Below are positions 1 to 14,400 of a stretch of 64,000 nt of DNA, piece after piece. Positions within the stretch are counted from its first letter, which is position 1; every line of letters starts with the position of its first letter. The notes below the pieces were generated by a model. That model was given only the letters and a program-made list of their open reading frames with translations. It was not told the DNA's origin and did not search any database. The position numbers were made by a program, and so were the translations under genes. This DNA comes from Solen grandis (lineage: Eukaryota; Mollusca; Bivalvia; Adapedonta; Solenidae): assembly GCA_021229015.1 (NCBI GenBank), contig CM037788.1, forward strand, positions 47,407,520-47,471,519. Reading direction: 5' to 3'.

Positions 1-505
1 TGACGTTATATGTCGCATCTATGACGCCAAATGTCGCAAAAAATTGCACTGGCACTATATGTCGCAACATCAATCCTAAATGTCGCACCCCTGTAAGAGC
101 ACTTTTTTGTAGTATTACTGACCTGGTTGAAGCTCCCGACGTATCCAGTAACACTGAGCTAGGGTTACAGGGATGAGCCGGGCACGGCCGTTACACTTTG
201 TGATTAGATAGATTCTATATCTACGAAAGACAAGCACATTTTATATTATATCATGGAAACAACAACATCGGTGGTGACGGAATAAATAGTTTCGCGCAAT
301 AAAGCACAATAAAAGACAGTCTTTAAGATTTCGTTCTTCGAAAATGAATACCCACGAGGCTATGTTACGTTCACAAACAAAACAAGTTATATCGGTTTGA
401 AATTTTCTTTTCTGCATTTCTGCTGCTCACTGATAATGGCGTACGATAACAATTTTAGCCATTTCGACAAAATATATCGACACCAAGTCAAAGATCTTAT
501 TTCAA

Positions 506-569
<64 letters not shown>

Positions 570-2119
570 GATTTCTCTTAAAATTGGGGAAGTATAACCA
601 ATTTTCTTTCAAGCAGACCGGTGAAAGTTGTGTTAAGAAATATATCACTCACTGCACGTGCGGTGACGATATGAAATATATTCAACTGATAGAACTAAGT
701 ACTTCAATAGTTTGCATGAAGAAAAAAATTGATGTATCCCGGATCGGTGATCCGGAATCCGGCGTACAAACCAAACAGCACTGTTGACCACCAAAATGTT
801 TTAAGTATCGAGCCACCAAGAACGATTACCTTTTTTGACATGCAGAAAATCAGGATTTCTTTGCATTTAGATAGAGACAATTCGGTTGTTTAACAGAAAT
901 AATTTGAATTTGAAATCACTATTTATCTAATAAGATATAAGATAATCTAATATTATTTATCTAATAAGAACACCTAATCATATTCATTGTGGCTACATAA
1001 CACTCCAGAGGCTTTGTGTGACTTAGTAAGGGTCTATTGCTAAAACACATAGTGCGGACTTTGTACTAAGTGGACTTGAATAAGTCGGTTAAACAATTGG
1101 TGAATCCGGTTTCAAGCGGCTATTCGACCGTTGTCCTATGTCCCTTGTTCACCTGACTGATAAATCGTACTTGTAAAATCTTGAACCGGATGGACAGTAA
1201 ATTGTTTAAGGTGGGAGAGAAAAAGAGAAAGAGGGAGAGTTGTTTCAATTTTCCAAAATTTGCACTGGAAATTACGGTTTATATCATCAATGAAAATTAG
1301 TAAAAATAAACATTATTTATCATATACCTGGAACTGGATGATAAATAATCAGCAATAACATGCGTCTGAGGGCTACGTACACCTGTAGTTAGTAAGATAT
1401 CCTGATAAGTCATCCTACACAATGATAAATGACATGTTGCAGAAAGAGATTTACCGTATGTCGCATTGTTTGATTACAAACGAGAGAAAAATACATTGTA
1501 AATAAAGTTGCCTTTATTGATGCTTATCAATCCGGGTGTTAATCACTGTATCACTGGATAGCTGACCTTGATAACAGTATCTGAAGAGATGTACGTCTTG
1601 TAATGGGGCCGGTCTACTTACTATCCAGCCCTCACACTGACGAAGCAGTTTTTGTCCTAGAGGGTATAAAGTGTATGTTTTTTCCGCTTTTTCAACAGAA
1701 CGACTGCGGTCGTTACACTATGGCCTAACAGTCTGTAACGTGACTGCATAAGATTACAAAGTTAAGCACAGTCGGAACACATGGTTATGATAGAAAATAG
1801 CGCATATTTAATTTGTAATTTGTCTTTTTGTCAGGTTATGTGGATTGGCCGGAATCTCGTGTTGCTACAATGGTGAAATAGACATCCGTTTGAAATCTCC
1901 GCCGCACGGTGGTTGACCTCGAATTTAGTCTGCGGCATTGTCCTGACACCGGTGTATTTTGTCGCTTTGCCGGCAACTCCCATCAGGATACCGGATTCTG
2001 GTATTAAACACCGCAGTGCTAGTGATATATTGTGGAAATAAGTGCAGCTGGTACCACACCGAACACGTGTGATACTTACCGTGGAGTAGATCTCAGATAT
2101 TTAAAAGGAACGTGTGAAG
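1..2119. other. Upstream region of the MCT-like gene
   Basis: No coding sequence recognised. It contains a (TA)n microsatellite (about 511-566), a cluster of the 7-mer TGTCGCA in the first 90 bases, and TATAAA at 1665-1670 in an AGGGTATAAAG context, a possible core promoter. The 5' UTR is at least the stretch just before 2120; any non-coding exon boundary upstream cannot be fixed by eye. Confidence 0.4.
511..566 (+). repeat. (TA)n microsatellite
   Basis: About 28 TA units upstream of the MCT-like gene; it makes an artefactual IYIYIY frame. Confidence 0.95.
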
Positions 2120-2417
2120 ATGACAGAAAAAGGAAAGAACAAAGACAACGGCAAGGTTGAGAACGGGGTCGATTCACGCCGAGACTCCGTGGCATCTGAT
2201 GAGTCAGATGACAGTTTATCTAACTTCATACCGACCCCGCCGGACGGGGGTTGGGGCTGGGTCATAGTTGCCTCCTCCCTGATGTGCAATATCATTGTGG
2301 ATGGTATAGGGTACTCGTTTGGTGTCTTCCTGCCGGAGTTCGTCAGCGCTTTTGATGAATCCCAGAGCAAAGTGTCACTGATCGGGGCCCTCCTGTGTGG
2401 AACATACCTTTGTGCAG
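2120..2417 (+). CDS. MCT-like exon 1: start codon, N-tail, TM1, start of TM2
   Basis: Encodes residues 1-99 plus one base of codon 100. The N-tail is charged and Ser-rich ([14 protein letters not shown]), a likely phosphorylated cytoplasmic segment, followed by [12 protein letters not shown], the MCT signature at the membrane entry of TM1. The ATG at 2120 is the first in-frame ATG after a TAA at 2102-2104, so it is the likely start. Ends at GCAG|GTATGT (donor at 2418). Codon use is richer in G and C than the flanks, as in the other exons. Confidence 0.92.
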
Positions 2418-5400
2418 GTATGTATGCAATGCTATTAGACATTCCTTTGTTGTCGTGCCTTGAGAACAGCTGTGTATTTTTTTTACTGATAATGATGAAC
2501 TGCGACCAATAACTTAGCTGGAGGAAGCTGTGCACAATCTGGTTTATATGTCATACGAAACATTGCATATTGAGAATTTCTCCTGTTCAGATATATCCAA
2601 AGACAGTGACCTAAATTCTTAGATAATTCGTTTGAAACAGAATTTAGGGCCATATTCTTTAAAGTCTCTCCATGTCAAAGAATAGCGGAGACTTTGGAAA
2701 GTGAAATAGGGGCTTGACATTTTATTTGGTATCACAGTTATCATGAAATACATTAACTGAAAACAGGTGTTTGAGAAATGTAGGCTGATAGTATGCGGGT
2801 GTCGCTTTGAGTTTCAATTGCTAGTAGTAGAACGTGTACATATTTTGATCATTATCAATACACAAACATAAGGCTGGTAAATATGAAAAAATATTCACTG
2901 ATACATTTATTTTCACACCGTCCAAGATAGCAACTTTGTTGTCCGCAATGTTACGCGTAAGGGCAAAAGAGTACGTTCGCGTGACTACCCCCTCTCAGTA
3001 GCATGCTTTCTTGTCCTTAGACCTTTTCTAATGGTCATGACGACAGTTCAAGTGTTGTACTTCATTTATCAAAAGACTGGATATACAAAGGATGGTCCAT
3101 CTAACTTCAAATTTGTAATCTCTCACCCACCGTATGATGACTAGCACCCCAAATAAGAATACCAGGCCCATCCAATATAAAAGGACAACTTAAATGATAT
3201 CAGTGATTTTTTTTACATCTGCATCCAAGATTCAATTTTTTCACTATGGATGCAATGATTTTCTTTTAATGCATCCACAGGATGCATAAACTATATGAAA
3301 ACTTTTATCAAAATTAAAGTAGTATGCCGTCTTCCCATTTTAGGACTAATATTTTTTTAGCCGAGCGAGTCCTTGGACTCGGTCAGCAGAAATTGTAGTA
3401 AAATCAGTGTGGTATCAGTTTAACATATGTTTAATATAAAAAGAGCTATTGGACAATCTGTGTGGCTCATGTATTGCAATCCATGCAAATTTAATTAAAA
3501 TCCAATACTTCAGTGTTTCTTGATCGTATAGTTAATTTTCTCTTAATTGAATGATCAGTTGACTTTGATTTTTTTTATCAATGTGTATGATCTTCAGTCC
3601 CTTCTCTCAAGAGAATAAGACTCGAGATGCCGTGAAAACACAGTGTTTCAAATCTTCTGATTTCCAGGACCAATCGTGAGTGGTTTGACGAACAAGTTCG
3701 GGTGTAGACCTGTTGCTATGTGCGGTAGCGTCATATCAACTATTGCGTTCGTCCTAGCAACGTTTTCCCCAAATATCGATATTCTCATCCTGACGTATGG
3801 TGTCCTTGGAGGTAAGTTGGGGATGTTTGAAGATCTACCCATCACACCTTCCTCCCTATCGTACTTTCGGTCCAGTCTGGTGTTATTCTTCTCAGCAACA
3901 TCATGCTTTTATTTTTAATTAAGTGACTGGCACTGACTGCATGTAAGAAGGGATCTCGAATGTGTGTCATTTGGGTTATCTCACGGATTGATTAGCTTTT
4001 CATGGCCCATCCTGTCAAAAATACTGGGTTACTGTCTGTCTGTTGAATATCGAGAAATGATTAGAATCTACTCAATGAGTTTGACCCCAAATTTCTGATA
4101 GCATAGCTGCTGTCTTGACCTCGACCGACTATTTCACACTCGTTTTATTATGCACGAACACTAACTTGACTGACACTGGTGGGGGACACCTGTAAATAGG
4201 CTGCACTGCAGCGTCACTGTTGCTGTTAGTCACTTGCCCAGGGGTACTTTTGACCAGTCAGTCACAAGCACATTCGGTGTGTGTGTGTTTCTTTTGTATT
4301 TTTGTTTTCTTTTTTGGACAAAATTAACGTTATAAGTAAAACATTTGGAAGTTATATTTTAATATTATAGATTATTAATGAATTTATCTAAATATAGGTG
4401 GTATATATCCTAGGAAACTTCAAATCAACATTTGAATTATGACAGTATCACAAGTTTCATTAAAATTCCATGAATACTTTTCGAGAAAATAAGACACTTA
4501 TTTTTGTAGAAATATGGAAGTTATTTGGGAAAATTTCAAGTCATGACTAAGAGGAAAGTAGTCCTATCACTAAAAAACAACAACAACAACAAAAAAAAAA
4601 AAAAACACTGAAAATTGCATCACTTCAACAGTTAATCGCTCATATTTATGAATGTGTCATTCATACTGGTAAAACAATCTCTTGGCAGTAAGTTCTGTGT
4701 CTGAAAAAACAAACATTTATTTTTCATGTGAAAGAACACTAACACCGCTTAAAAAAGGAGGGAGATCAGATTTGCGAGACTTGTTGGGTTAATAAAAGAA
4801 ACTGTAATGCCATTAAAGTAAGTGTGTTATCGGATTATCAGTTGGCTATCATTACATACCCTTATATAAACTATTAACCGATGACTACACTAAACTACGA
4901 ACTACAAAATGTATTTGCAATGTTTTGTCAAGCTGTATGAAATCTTATTCTGAAGTACAGAAAAAATACGAAATTCGAGGATGGAAGAGGGGTTATAACA
5001 AGTCCTAGGAAAATCAAAAATCTTAAAAAAACATAAAACGAGAGAATATGAATGTATACAGTGCCAATACAAGAAATATAGCTCATATGAGGTGTGATCC
5101 ATCAAGTGATCATGCAAATTTATAATAAATTCAAGCCTTTATAGACTTTGAACAGAAGAGCATAAGTCGATGGATGCTTGCATCTGCATTTAAGTCTTTT
5201 TAAGCTTATGAAAAGCCATGATTGTAAATTAATGATGGATGAATTACTCTAGTATTTGAAAAATATCGCCATTATAATGTGGTGTCAGTCTTAAGTGGTA
5301 TGATTTTGCTAAATCATAACTGTTCGAGTAAGAGCTATCACCGCGAGACCATGGTCAGAGTTTAAGTACTGTATAAAGTCATTCGTCACATTGACTAATT

Positions 5401-8400
5401 CAGCAGCCTCAGTATCGGAAGTTTAACAATGACTTTCTGGCGACCTTCGCCACCTCTCCTTCAACATCACTCGCGTTACCACTTGTTCAGGCCACTATTT
5501 TATCTTTGACACCCACTTGACACGGTTTGTATCCTATCTCTCAGGATTATATTATGTAGTTGATACAAAGATAGACGAATGAGCCCAGCCTCCTCAGAAA
5601 TTCGTGTATCAGTGACAATATGTGTGGATAAGTGTACAGTGGTTTAAGGTCGCTCTGTTGAGACATTAGGTACATGCAAAACTGCACATTCCATACTGCG
5701 TTTGTCCCTTCGTATAATACAGCAGTTGTTGTTTCTGCATAAAGACATGTGACTTTGTTAGTTGAGTAGACGGTTCAACACGCGCTTAGTGAAGTAAATA
5801 CACGAACAGTCTTTATCCAAGTTGAAACTTAACTTTTGTTGGTTTCTCACAAACTGCAATTGACCCTAACCCTCTTACATCCGTTTGGATATAAGTTCAA
5901 ACAACGACATTTAACTCTACTTCTTTACGTCTGGGAATTTTACTGAAGAATCCCACCCACAGGAGTTCGAGCCCATAACTTATGTCTCCGAAATACACGC
6001 TACTATCGCCCTTAATTCAAGTAGCAAAAGCCAAACAATAAAACAAGTGCATCGGATTTAGGCAGACGAACGGGCAGACGGATAAAAAAATAATTCTGTC
6101 GATATAAAATTCGAGCGAACAATTATAGTTCATGAATAATTTTGTGAACAAAATGAAAATAAAAAGGAAGCGATCCATTATTTCACAAACCTCTTACTTG
6201 GTTTTGTGTCTAAAGACGGACAGACTCTCGGCAAAAAGCACAAAGAAAATGTCAGCTTTATTGAGGATAGAAAAGAGAGAAAAAACAGACAGTAAAAATA
6301 ACCCTTTTCTGGTTTAATAAATGCAGAACAGGGCAAAAGGCTTTTCGCATTGACTTTCAGAATGGTTCCATATTTTGTGCTTCATTGTTTGGACCAGTCT
6401 GGGGTGACAGGTCCTCTGCCACAAACCAGACGGGTCATCAATAATTGATAGAACTGTGAACTAACATAGTGGACGTGCATCCAGTTTATGTCTTAATCAT
6501 AATAATTAGCAAGAGAGAGAGAGAGAGAGAGAGAGAGAGCTAGGTACTAGTAAATTATCACAGAAGAATAAGTGATATCGTCTATAAATCTAACAATGGT
6601 TTATAAATGAGCTGATACTTTTATTGCTCTGCTTGTTCAAACGTGTTCTTAATGTGCAGTAACTTGTTATTGTTACATCATACGATCAGGATTAACAATC
6701 TTAAACAGTCTGACACACAGTAATAAACCATATAACTTCAATATAAATAAGTATATATGAATACGTGTAATTTTAAAAGTCATCCAAATCTAGAATTTAT
6801 TTTGTACTTTTTGTAACACGTTTCCGAAATTATTTAAGGCTTACTATCAAGATGAAGGGGTAGACTTATTGAAAATCCATAATAATGATTTGCTTCTTTC
6901 TAAAATGTGCTATGTATGTACATGTATCTGCAATAAGATGAAGTATAAATACCACACTGACCTATTTTTGAAAACTTTTTAGGGTTTGGGTTTGGCATGA
7001 TTTACCTCCCTTCCATCGTCAGTGTCGGCTATTACTTCGAGCGGAAGCGCGCCATAGCCACTGGGATAGCAGTGTGTGGGTCTGGCGTTGGCACCTTTAT
7101 CTTCGCCCCATTGACGAAGTTTCTTCTAGACGAGTATAACTGGAAGAACGCCCTTTTCATATTGGCAGGTATTGTATTCAACGGCTGCGTGTGCGGCGCT
7201 CTGATGAGACCGCTAGAACCTGTGGTTAAAAAGAAGACAACCATCCCACGGAAAAAGAACGTGCTAGACCGTATAAAGGAGGAGGCGAAAAAGAAGCGTA
7301 AAAGAAATTTCACTTCAGAATCATCCGGCATTGGAACAACTGATACCACTGAGATTTTGGAAAAAGTACGACAGGCGAAGCTACAGAGGGAGAAATGCTT
7401 GCAGGAGACTGAGTCGGAAATATGTTCCTTGCCTAGTGCATACTTTGAAAAAGAAAAAATGATCAGTCGTCAAGACAGCAAATCAAGTGCTGGTCGCTCA
7501 AGGGTTCAAAAACTGTCCTTTTCAGAACGAGGCGACAATGCCAGTACTAGAACGGAAACGCCTGTCACAACACCGAGAATCACAGTTGACAACCTGGACT
7601 TCTCAGGATCGCTACCAAAGGAAACCGATTATCTTGACGTCAACTCAGAACGAGACTGGTCTTCTGCGTCCTCCCCCGTTCGTTCGAAAAGCCCGGATGG
7701 AGAAAAAGCAGAATCTCCAACAAAAGGACCGAAACTGTCAGCGGATGGATCGGGTTTGATTAAGTTCAAAGAAGGACAGTTGGTGCTACCTAACGGTGTT
7801 GTTGCTCACGAAGTTCAGCCATTGATCAGAGTTGGCAACGGTGGGGTTCAACATAATCAGAGGAATGCTGCCAAGGAGCTTATGGCGCGATCTGGAGCAG
7901 CTAACAGCAAACATATGTTGGCATCTTCCACAAGAAGCATCTCAAGCAAGGATTATTCCCGACCAATGTACAAGAAGGACATATTTTACAGTGGGAGCAT
8001 CGTCAACATCAACGAATTCCGGTCGCAGCCTAATATGTCTAGCTACATCACCAGTATCACTAGTATTCCTGGAGACATGGGGATGGAGGACGTACGCACG
8101 GACACCGTTCTGCACCGCTGGTGCTCTTGTCTGCCTAAGTCGGTGGTGGACGTTCTATCCGAGATGTTGGACATCCAGCTGTTGACCAATGCTGGTTTCA
8201 TGTGCATCTGTCTCGGCAATATATTCGCTATGATAGGTTTTTATGTGCCTTACGTGTACATCGTAGACAGAGCTCTTCAGTCAGGTATCGACAAAATGGA
8301 GGCTTCCTTCTTGCTTTCAGTCATAGGTAAGCCACTTGTTCCGGCGTTTTCCTTGCAAAAGCGGTCTGGCACGAATGATGGGTCATAAAACACTATATAC

Positions 8401-11400
8401 ATATATAATACAATATAGTAGTTTATGACCCTCATTTAGTTCCAGAATTGTTTTTGTCTGATGTTAACATTTTACAGAAGCTAAACTTTCTTATAATTCC
8501 AGATCTTACTGTCGTGATTTTGGCTTAATTTTGATGTAGATTGTTATACATGTATTTATTTTGGAGTTCTAGTTTTCTAGTCATTTAGTGACATCCAGCT
8601 AATTACTGATGGAGTTTGACCCCCGTGGAAAGGAGAGGCACCTATGTTGAACCTCCAGCCGTGAAAATCCAGTGACCAGACCGGGTCTCGATACAACAGT
8701 GGGTGGAGGTTTAAAGAACTGCGAAGCCTGGGTGGTAACACGTCGTATCAAATTGTAGAATGATATGGTCACTTCATGTATTTTGAAACATGCAATAGCT
8801 GGAATAAACACTTTGATTGGCAAGGTGGCATTATCAGAACCAATTTATCCTAGGCAGCATTTAGTATTGCAACTCCTTATCTGAGATGTTGTCCCTCGAA
8901 CGATGGTTTCACCCTTTAACAACTAACTTATTTTCAAATACCTCTTTGTCCATTCAATAATCATTAGTTTCTCAAACATTTGGATTGCGATTCCTCCAAC
9001 AATCTAAAGACCGAGAAGTAGGTAGACATTCTTTGCAATCAATGTTAACTTTTTTTCCAGACATCGCTCCATCACCCTGTGGATTATACTAGAAAATCGG
9101 TTCCCGGTCATTTTTGCTTGTATTAACCGCTAAGGACATGTCCAAATTTCCTCCACGCCAGACTTATATGTGTGTTTTGCTGCAGGTATTACCAACACGG
9201 TTGGTCGGGTCTTGTCAGGCATGCTGGCCGATCTGAAGAGTGTGAACAGTCTGATGCTGAACAACGTGTGCATGTTGGTAGCGGGAATCTCAATCTTGCT
9301 TGTCCCGTTCTGTACCACCTACGCTACTATGATCCTCGTGGCCTCCGTGTTCGGTCTTATGACAGGTAGGGACTCCTTGTTTACCGGAAGTACATTATAA
9401 ATACAGTCAGTACTCGTATTAGCGGTCATTTCTGAATTACAGCAACCTGTTAATAAAGGCCAGTAACTGTTTTCCCAACACCAAATGTTTAGATGAATTA
9501 ACCTCTGAATAACAGCCATCTGCAGATAAAGGCACATTTTTATGTTCTTTCTCAATGACCTAAATTCACAGCTTGACTGGCCCCTTTACAAAGGTTAACA
9601 AATACATATAAATGTTTACTACTGGCAATGATTTTTTTTCAAAACAAAATAAAAAAATGAAACCGTTTTCTATTTTTAGTTTTACAGGGCCCCTTTATGT
9701 TTTCACGTATATTTCGGAAGTGAATATAATCTGTAATTGATTATAATTATGTAAACTAAAACCAGGCGTTAGGAGAGGCCAAAGTACTTTGATGATTATT
9801 ACTCATACCTTGTACAACACTTAATCATAATGTTGAACTGTTATAATTCTAAACAATACTCACCTGAAAAAACATGACCCTGTTTTCTTTCGTTTCGTGA
9901 AAAATCAAACTATGGAAGTTCTTATCCAATTAATTTAAATACTTAATTTTGTAAGTACGAGTAAGCTTTTAAACATCGCTGAGGTAATTTTCTGTAATAA
10001 AGTTAACAATTTCTCGATCTATTTAATTAGTTAACCGTTATTTGGCATACGAAGTGCATTTTTAAATTGCTATTTGTAAATTTTCGTTTGTTAAAATGTA
10101 TTAGTCATGCGGTGAAGTAGAATGATGAAATTAAACGAGTTTTACCTGTAAGGTTATTTTTGATTGAGAGGTCGGGAACGGAGGAATCATATCTCATCCT
10201 CAATCTCTCTGGGTATCTGTCTTAATAAGAATTTACTTCCATCAACATATATTCATTCTCGGCTATTTAAAAGTATCAAAAGCTAAGTTGAACATAGCCT
10301 CAGTCATCTCATGTGCTTCCTCCGTTTCTGACCGTGATGCATAGGATCCTAAACAAACTTCACCTTTCAGATTAGTCTCGTTTAATTATTATCAAGGATT
10401 TGTTCGAGATACATGTATCATTTTCTACATCCATTTTTTTTTCTTTTCAGAAATTTACAATTAAGTTATGTATTTTATTTCGAATACTGTTTCACGTTAT
10501 TGCCAAAATTATTAATTTTTAGCACTCGTCCAGGATGATTAATTGTAATTTTGCTTAAAGTTGTCAGTGAAAAAGTAGTATATGTTTTTTTTCCATTGTG
10601 ACATGATGAGGCTTTTCCGCAATGAAGACCAATGTGTTGTTAAAGTCACGTGGTATAGTTTTAGTAATTTGAAATATTCGTTATTACAGGGATTGTTTTA
10701 ATATATGCAGATTTTCAGGATAATTATTAGTCCCCTACCGGTGTTTACACCGGAGGGGACTATAGGTTTGCCCTCCGTCTGTCCGTCCGTCCGTCTGTCC
10801 GTCCGTCTGTCCGCTCAAATCTGGATCCCGCGATAACTTAATAACTAAGCAAGCTAACTTGATGAAACTTGGTATATGACTAGATGGCAATGTGTAGATT
10901 ATGCACGTCATTTTATTTTTGTTCTTCGACTAAAATTGTGGTTGCTATGGTAACGGAAATAGTGAAAATATGGCAAAAATGGGATCCCGCGATAACTAAG
11001 CAAGCTAACTTGATGAAACTTGGTATATGACTAGATGGCAATGTGTAGATTATGCACGTCATTTTATTTTTGTTCTTCGACTAAAATTGTGGTTGCTATG
11101 GTAAGGAAATAGTGAAAATATGGCAAAAAATGGGCCCGCGATAACTAAGCAAGCAAACTTGATGAAACTTGGTATATGACTAGATGGCAATGTGTAGATT
11201 ATGCACTTCATTTTATTTTTGTTCTTCAACTAAAATTGTGGTTGCTATGGTAACGGAAATAGTGAAAATATGGCAAAAAATGGGATTGATTACCATATTG
11301 AGTCAAGGTGGAGCCGGTAGGGGACTTTATGTGTTGCATACAACACCAGTTACTTGTTTTATCAATATTGCATATGTCTAGAGGATGTTTTCTTTACATG

Positions 11401-14400
11401 CAGTTTTTTTTTTGTTTTTTTTTAGTAAATATTAGAAAAGCAGTATAATTATTATTGGCACTATATCTTTTGCACCGGTTTATATCTATTTCTCTCACAG
11501 AACAGAGCCAAACCCTCTTTAGAGAGAGTCCTTCCATGCAGATATTATGCCAAGGGGAGGAAACTTTTTCAAAAAAGTTTCAAATGTGTTGCAGATACAT
11601 GTGTATAGATTACGTCCGTCGTATTTTCAATTATGTCGATTGTCCGAAACAACGGTGTAGCTTCAACATTTTGCTTACACCGTTTAGGTAAAGGATGGAG
11701 TCCATTAAATGTTTCTGTATGCAATGGAATATTGAAGTGAGCGTAGCGGGTGAAAGCTTTTGTTGTCTGGAGAAGTGTCTTAATAGATGCTATCCGACTA
11801 AGTAGTCATCCTTACTTTGTGAAACACTTGATTCTGTCAAATAGATTGATATATTTTGAAAATGGTAAAAAAATAAGATTGTTAACTTTTTAAATAAATC
11901 GAAGATAAATGTGAGATTTCAGAATTTAGGATGACTTCTTATAATAACCTTTGTATGTTTCACATTTTTCAACATGCCACTATCTGATCGTTTTTTTCAG
12001 CTGGATATATTTCGCTTACATCAATAATTATATGTGATCTTCTTGGCATTGAGAAATTAACTAACGCGTTTGGTTTGATGACGCTGGCACGCGGCGTCTC
12101 GTCAACCGTTGGTCCGCCGATTGCAGGTGAGCTTCCTCAATACGATTGCCTAGCAACATGGACTCGGCTCCTGTGCCTCCTATGTTTATCCCGTATATTA
12201 CTCTAGCTGCTAGATGTTAACTCCTCCAGAGAGAATTATAAAGGGAGAATAATCTGGAGGACGATATTTTTCTGCTTGGGCTTCTCTATTATTTTGCTGA
12301 AATCGGTCTTTTTTGTGTGTATATTCTCACTTTAATGAACAATTAGCTAATATCGATGCACAGTTTAGTTGATTTTTTATTTTGTACCTTGCTAATATTT
12401 GATTGAAAACGTAGGTGTCGGGTTTAATTTTGCATATAAATGCTGATTAATCTAATGTATTTATATATATGAGCCACTGCTTTTCTTCTTTCTATTCATG
12501 AAAACAGATTTCAGTCCAACATTTTCGAGTCTTCATTATTTTTAATGAAGCAAATCGTCCTGCTTCTTCTACTCTTTCACTGCACGACATTGGGACCATT
12601 GGGCATTCATGTCTAGTTTTACAAAACAAAAATTAAGGGATGAAAATGTATCTAGTAAAATAGTGCAATAAGTAAAATTCATAATATTTCAATGTTTGTT
12701 TATCCCTACCTAAAATCTAAGAGATCTCAAGTTACATGATTTTGATTTCAATGCTTTGGTGAGGTATTGGGATCAGTTTTTGTCCGTCGTCCGTCGTGCG
12801 TCTTCAACTTTGCTTTAAACAACTCCTCCTAAACCGCTGAGAAGATGTTAATAAAACTTAACATGAATGATCCTGAATGAAAATAAATGACATCTCCTAA
12901 TAAACCGCTGAGCATATTTTGATGGAACCTAAAAAGGAATGATCATTTGGTGGTACTGTACAAAAAAACTAAAATGAAATGGTTTCGGTCCAACAAAAAA
13001 GATGGCCGCCCCCCAAAAAAAAAAAAACAACAACAAAAAACATCCCCTCCTTAACCGTTGAGTAGAATTTGATTAAATTCAGTAGGGATGATCATTTTGT
13101 GGTCCTGTAAAAATATCTTAAATTATTCCGGTTCGCTGAACAAGATGGCCGCGACAGTTTGAAATAGGAAATATCTTTAAATTACACCCCTCCTTAACCA
13201 CTGTGAAGATTTTAATGAAACTCAATAGAACATGATAAATTCGTATCAACATAGGTCACATTCTCCATAATTATTACAGAGTTCTGACCCTTTCCTTCTA
13301 TACATTATGTGCAATTTTATCCTTACTTAAGCATTTTCTCTGTAGCAGTTGAATTCGGGTGAGCGTTTAGGGCCTAGGGCCCTCTTGTTTTTTTGTTTTG
13401 TTTTTTTTTTGTTTTTTTTTGCACTGAAACATAAGCTTATTTAGAAGAAAGAAAATCAGATATAAGCAAGCATAAAAAGACCAGAAGGGTGGGTGGGTGG
13501 GGTCTCAAAAACGCCTATTCATGCATGATAGATGAAAACAATGTAACTTTCGATCAACGTCCTATTATCCGCAACCTTGGCATATTTCTTGTTTGCTTGG
13601 GTACGGAGGCATGTCTGGTGGACGCAGGCACAGGAGTCGGCCCTGGCTTTGTGCGATACCTTCGCGTGAATATAAACCTTGACTTTTGACACGTAAGGTC
13701 AATAGGAAGGCCAAAATCACGTGTAAAGGAAACTCGCACAATGCCTTGATTGATGTGTATATGAGTGATGTGTATAACAACAATACTTGCCTCAGTACTT
13801 GGCCCTCGTCTAAAACAACTGGTCCTTAATTCTCATTATCAATAACATCTAATTGCAATCCTATGCTCAAACATCATACTCAAATCCCCATGATATAATT
13901 GTCGCACCTTGCGCTTAAAAATCTTAAAAGCATGATTTAGATGATGGAGATAACACATGTATGGGTCCTGAATTACATGGAACAAAAAGGTTGACAACCG
14001 AGGACACGTATATGGAAATCTGTAAATAAGCGTGGTCAATGTTTCAAAGACGAGTTTCACGTACAGAGGCAGGTTTAAGGAGCATTGTGTTCCCATATAA
14101 TACATTATATTTTCTCAACAGCTAGATAGGTGGATCCACTGCCGGCCTTTGTCCCATCATCTTCTGCACTCGCGTTATGCTTTTTTAGGCGAACTCATTG
14201 GAAAAAACTGGAAAACTCTTGGTTTGTTTAACAACAGTAACACCACGAATGCTTTGTCTGTTTTCAGCTGCCTTTATATCTCTCACATCCATTGTCCTTT
14301 GTGATCTATTGGGGCTAGGAAAATTGACAAATGCTTTTGGGTTGTTGTCGATGGGGCGTGGGATCGCAGGCATCGTAGGCCCGCCGATGGCAGGTAAACT

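Noticed and set aside
13489..13783. Overlapping 60-72 aa open frames on both strands near 13.6 kb
   Set aside because: No family signature, no splice sites fitting the transporter phase, and it lies between exons 5a and 5b without homology to them.
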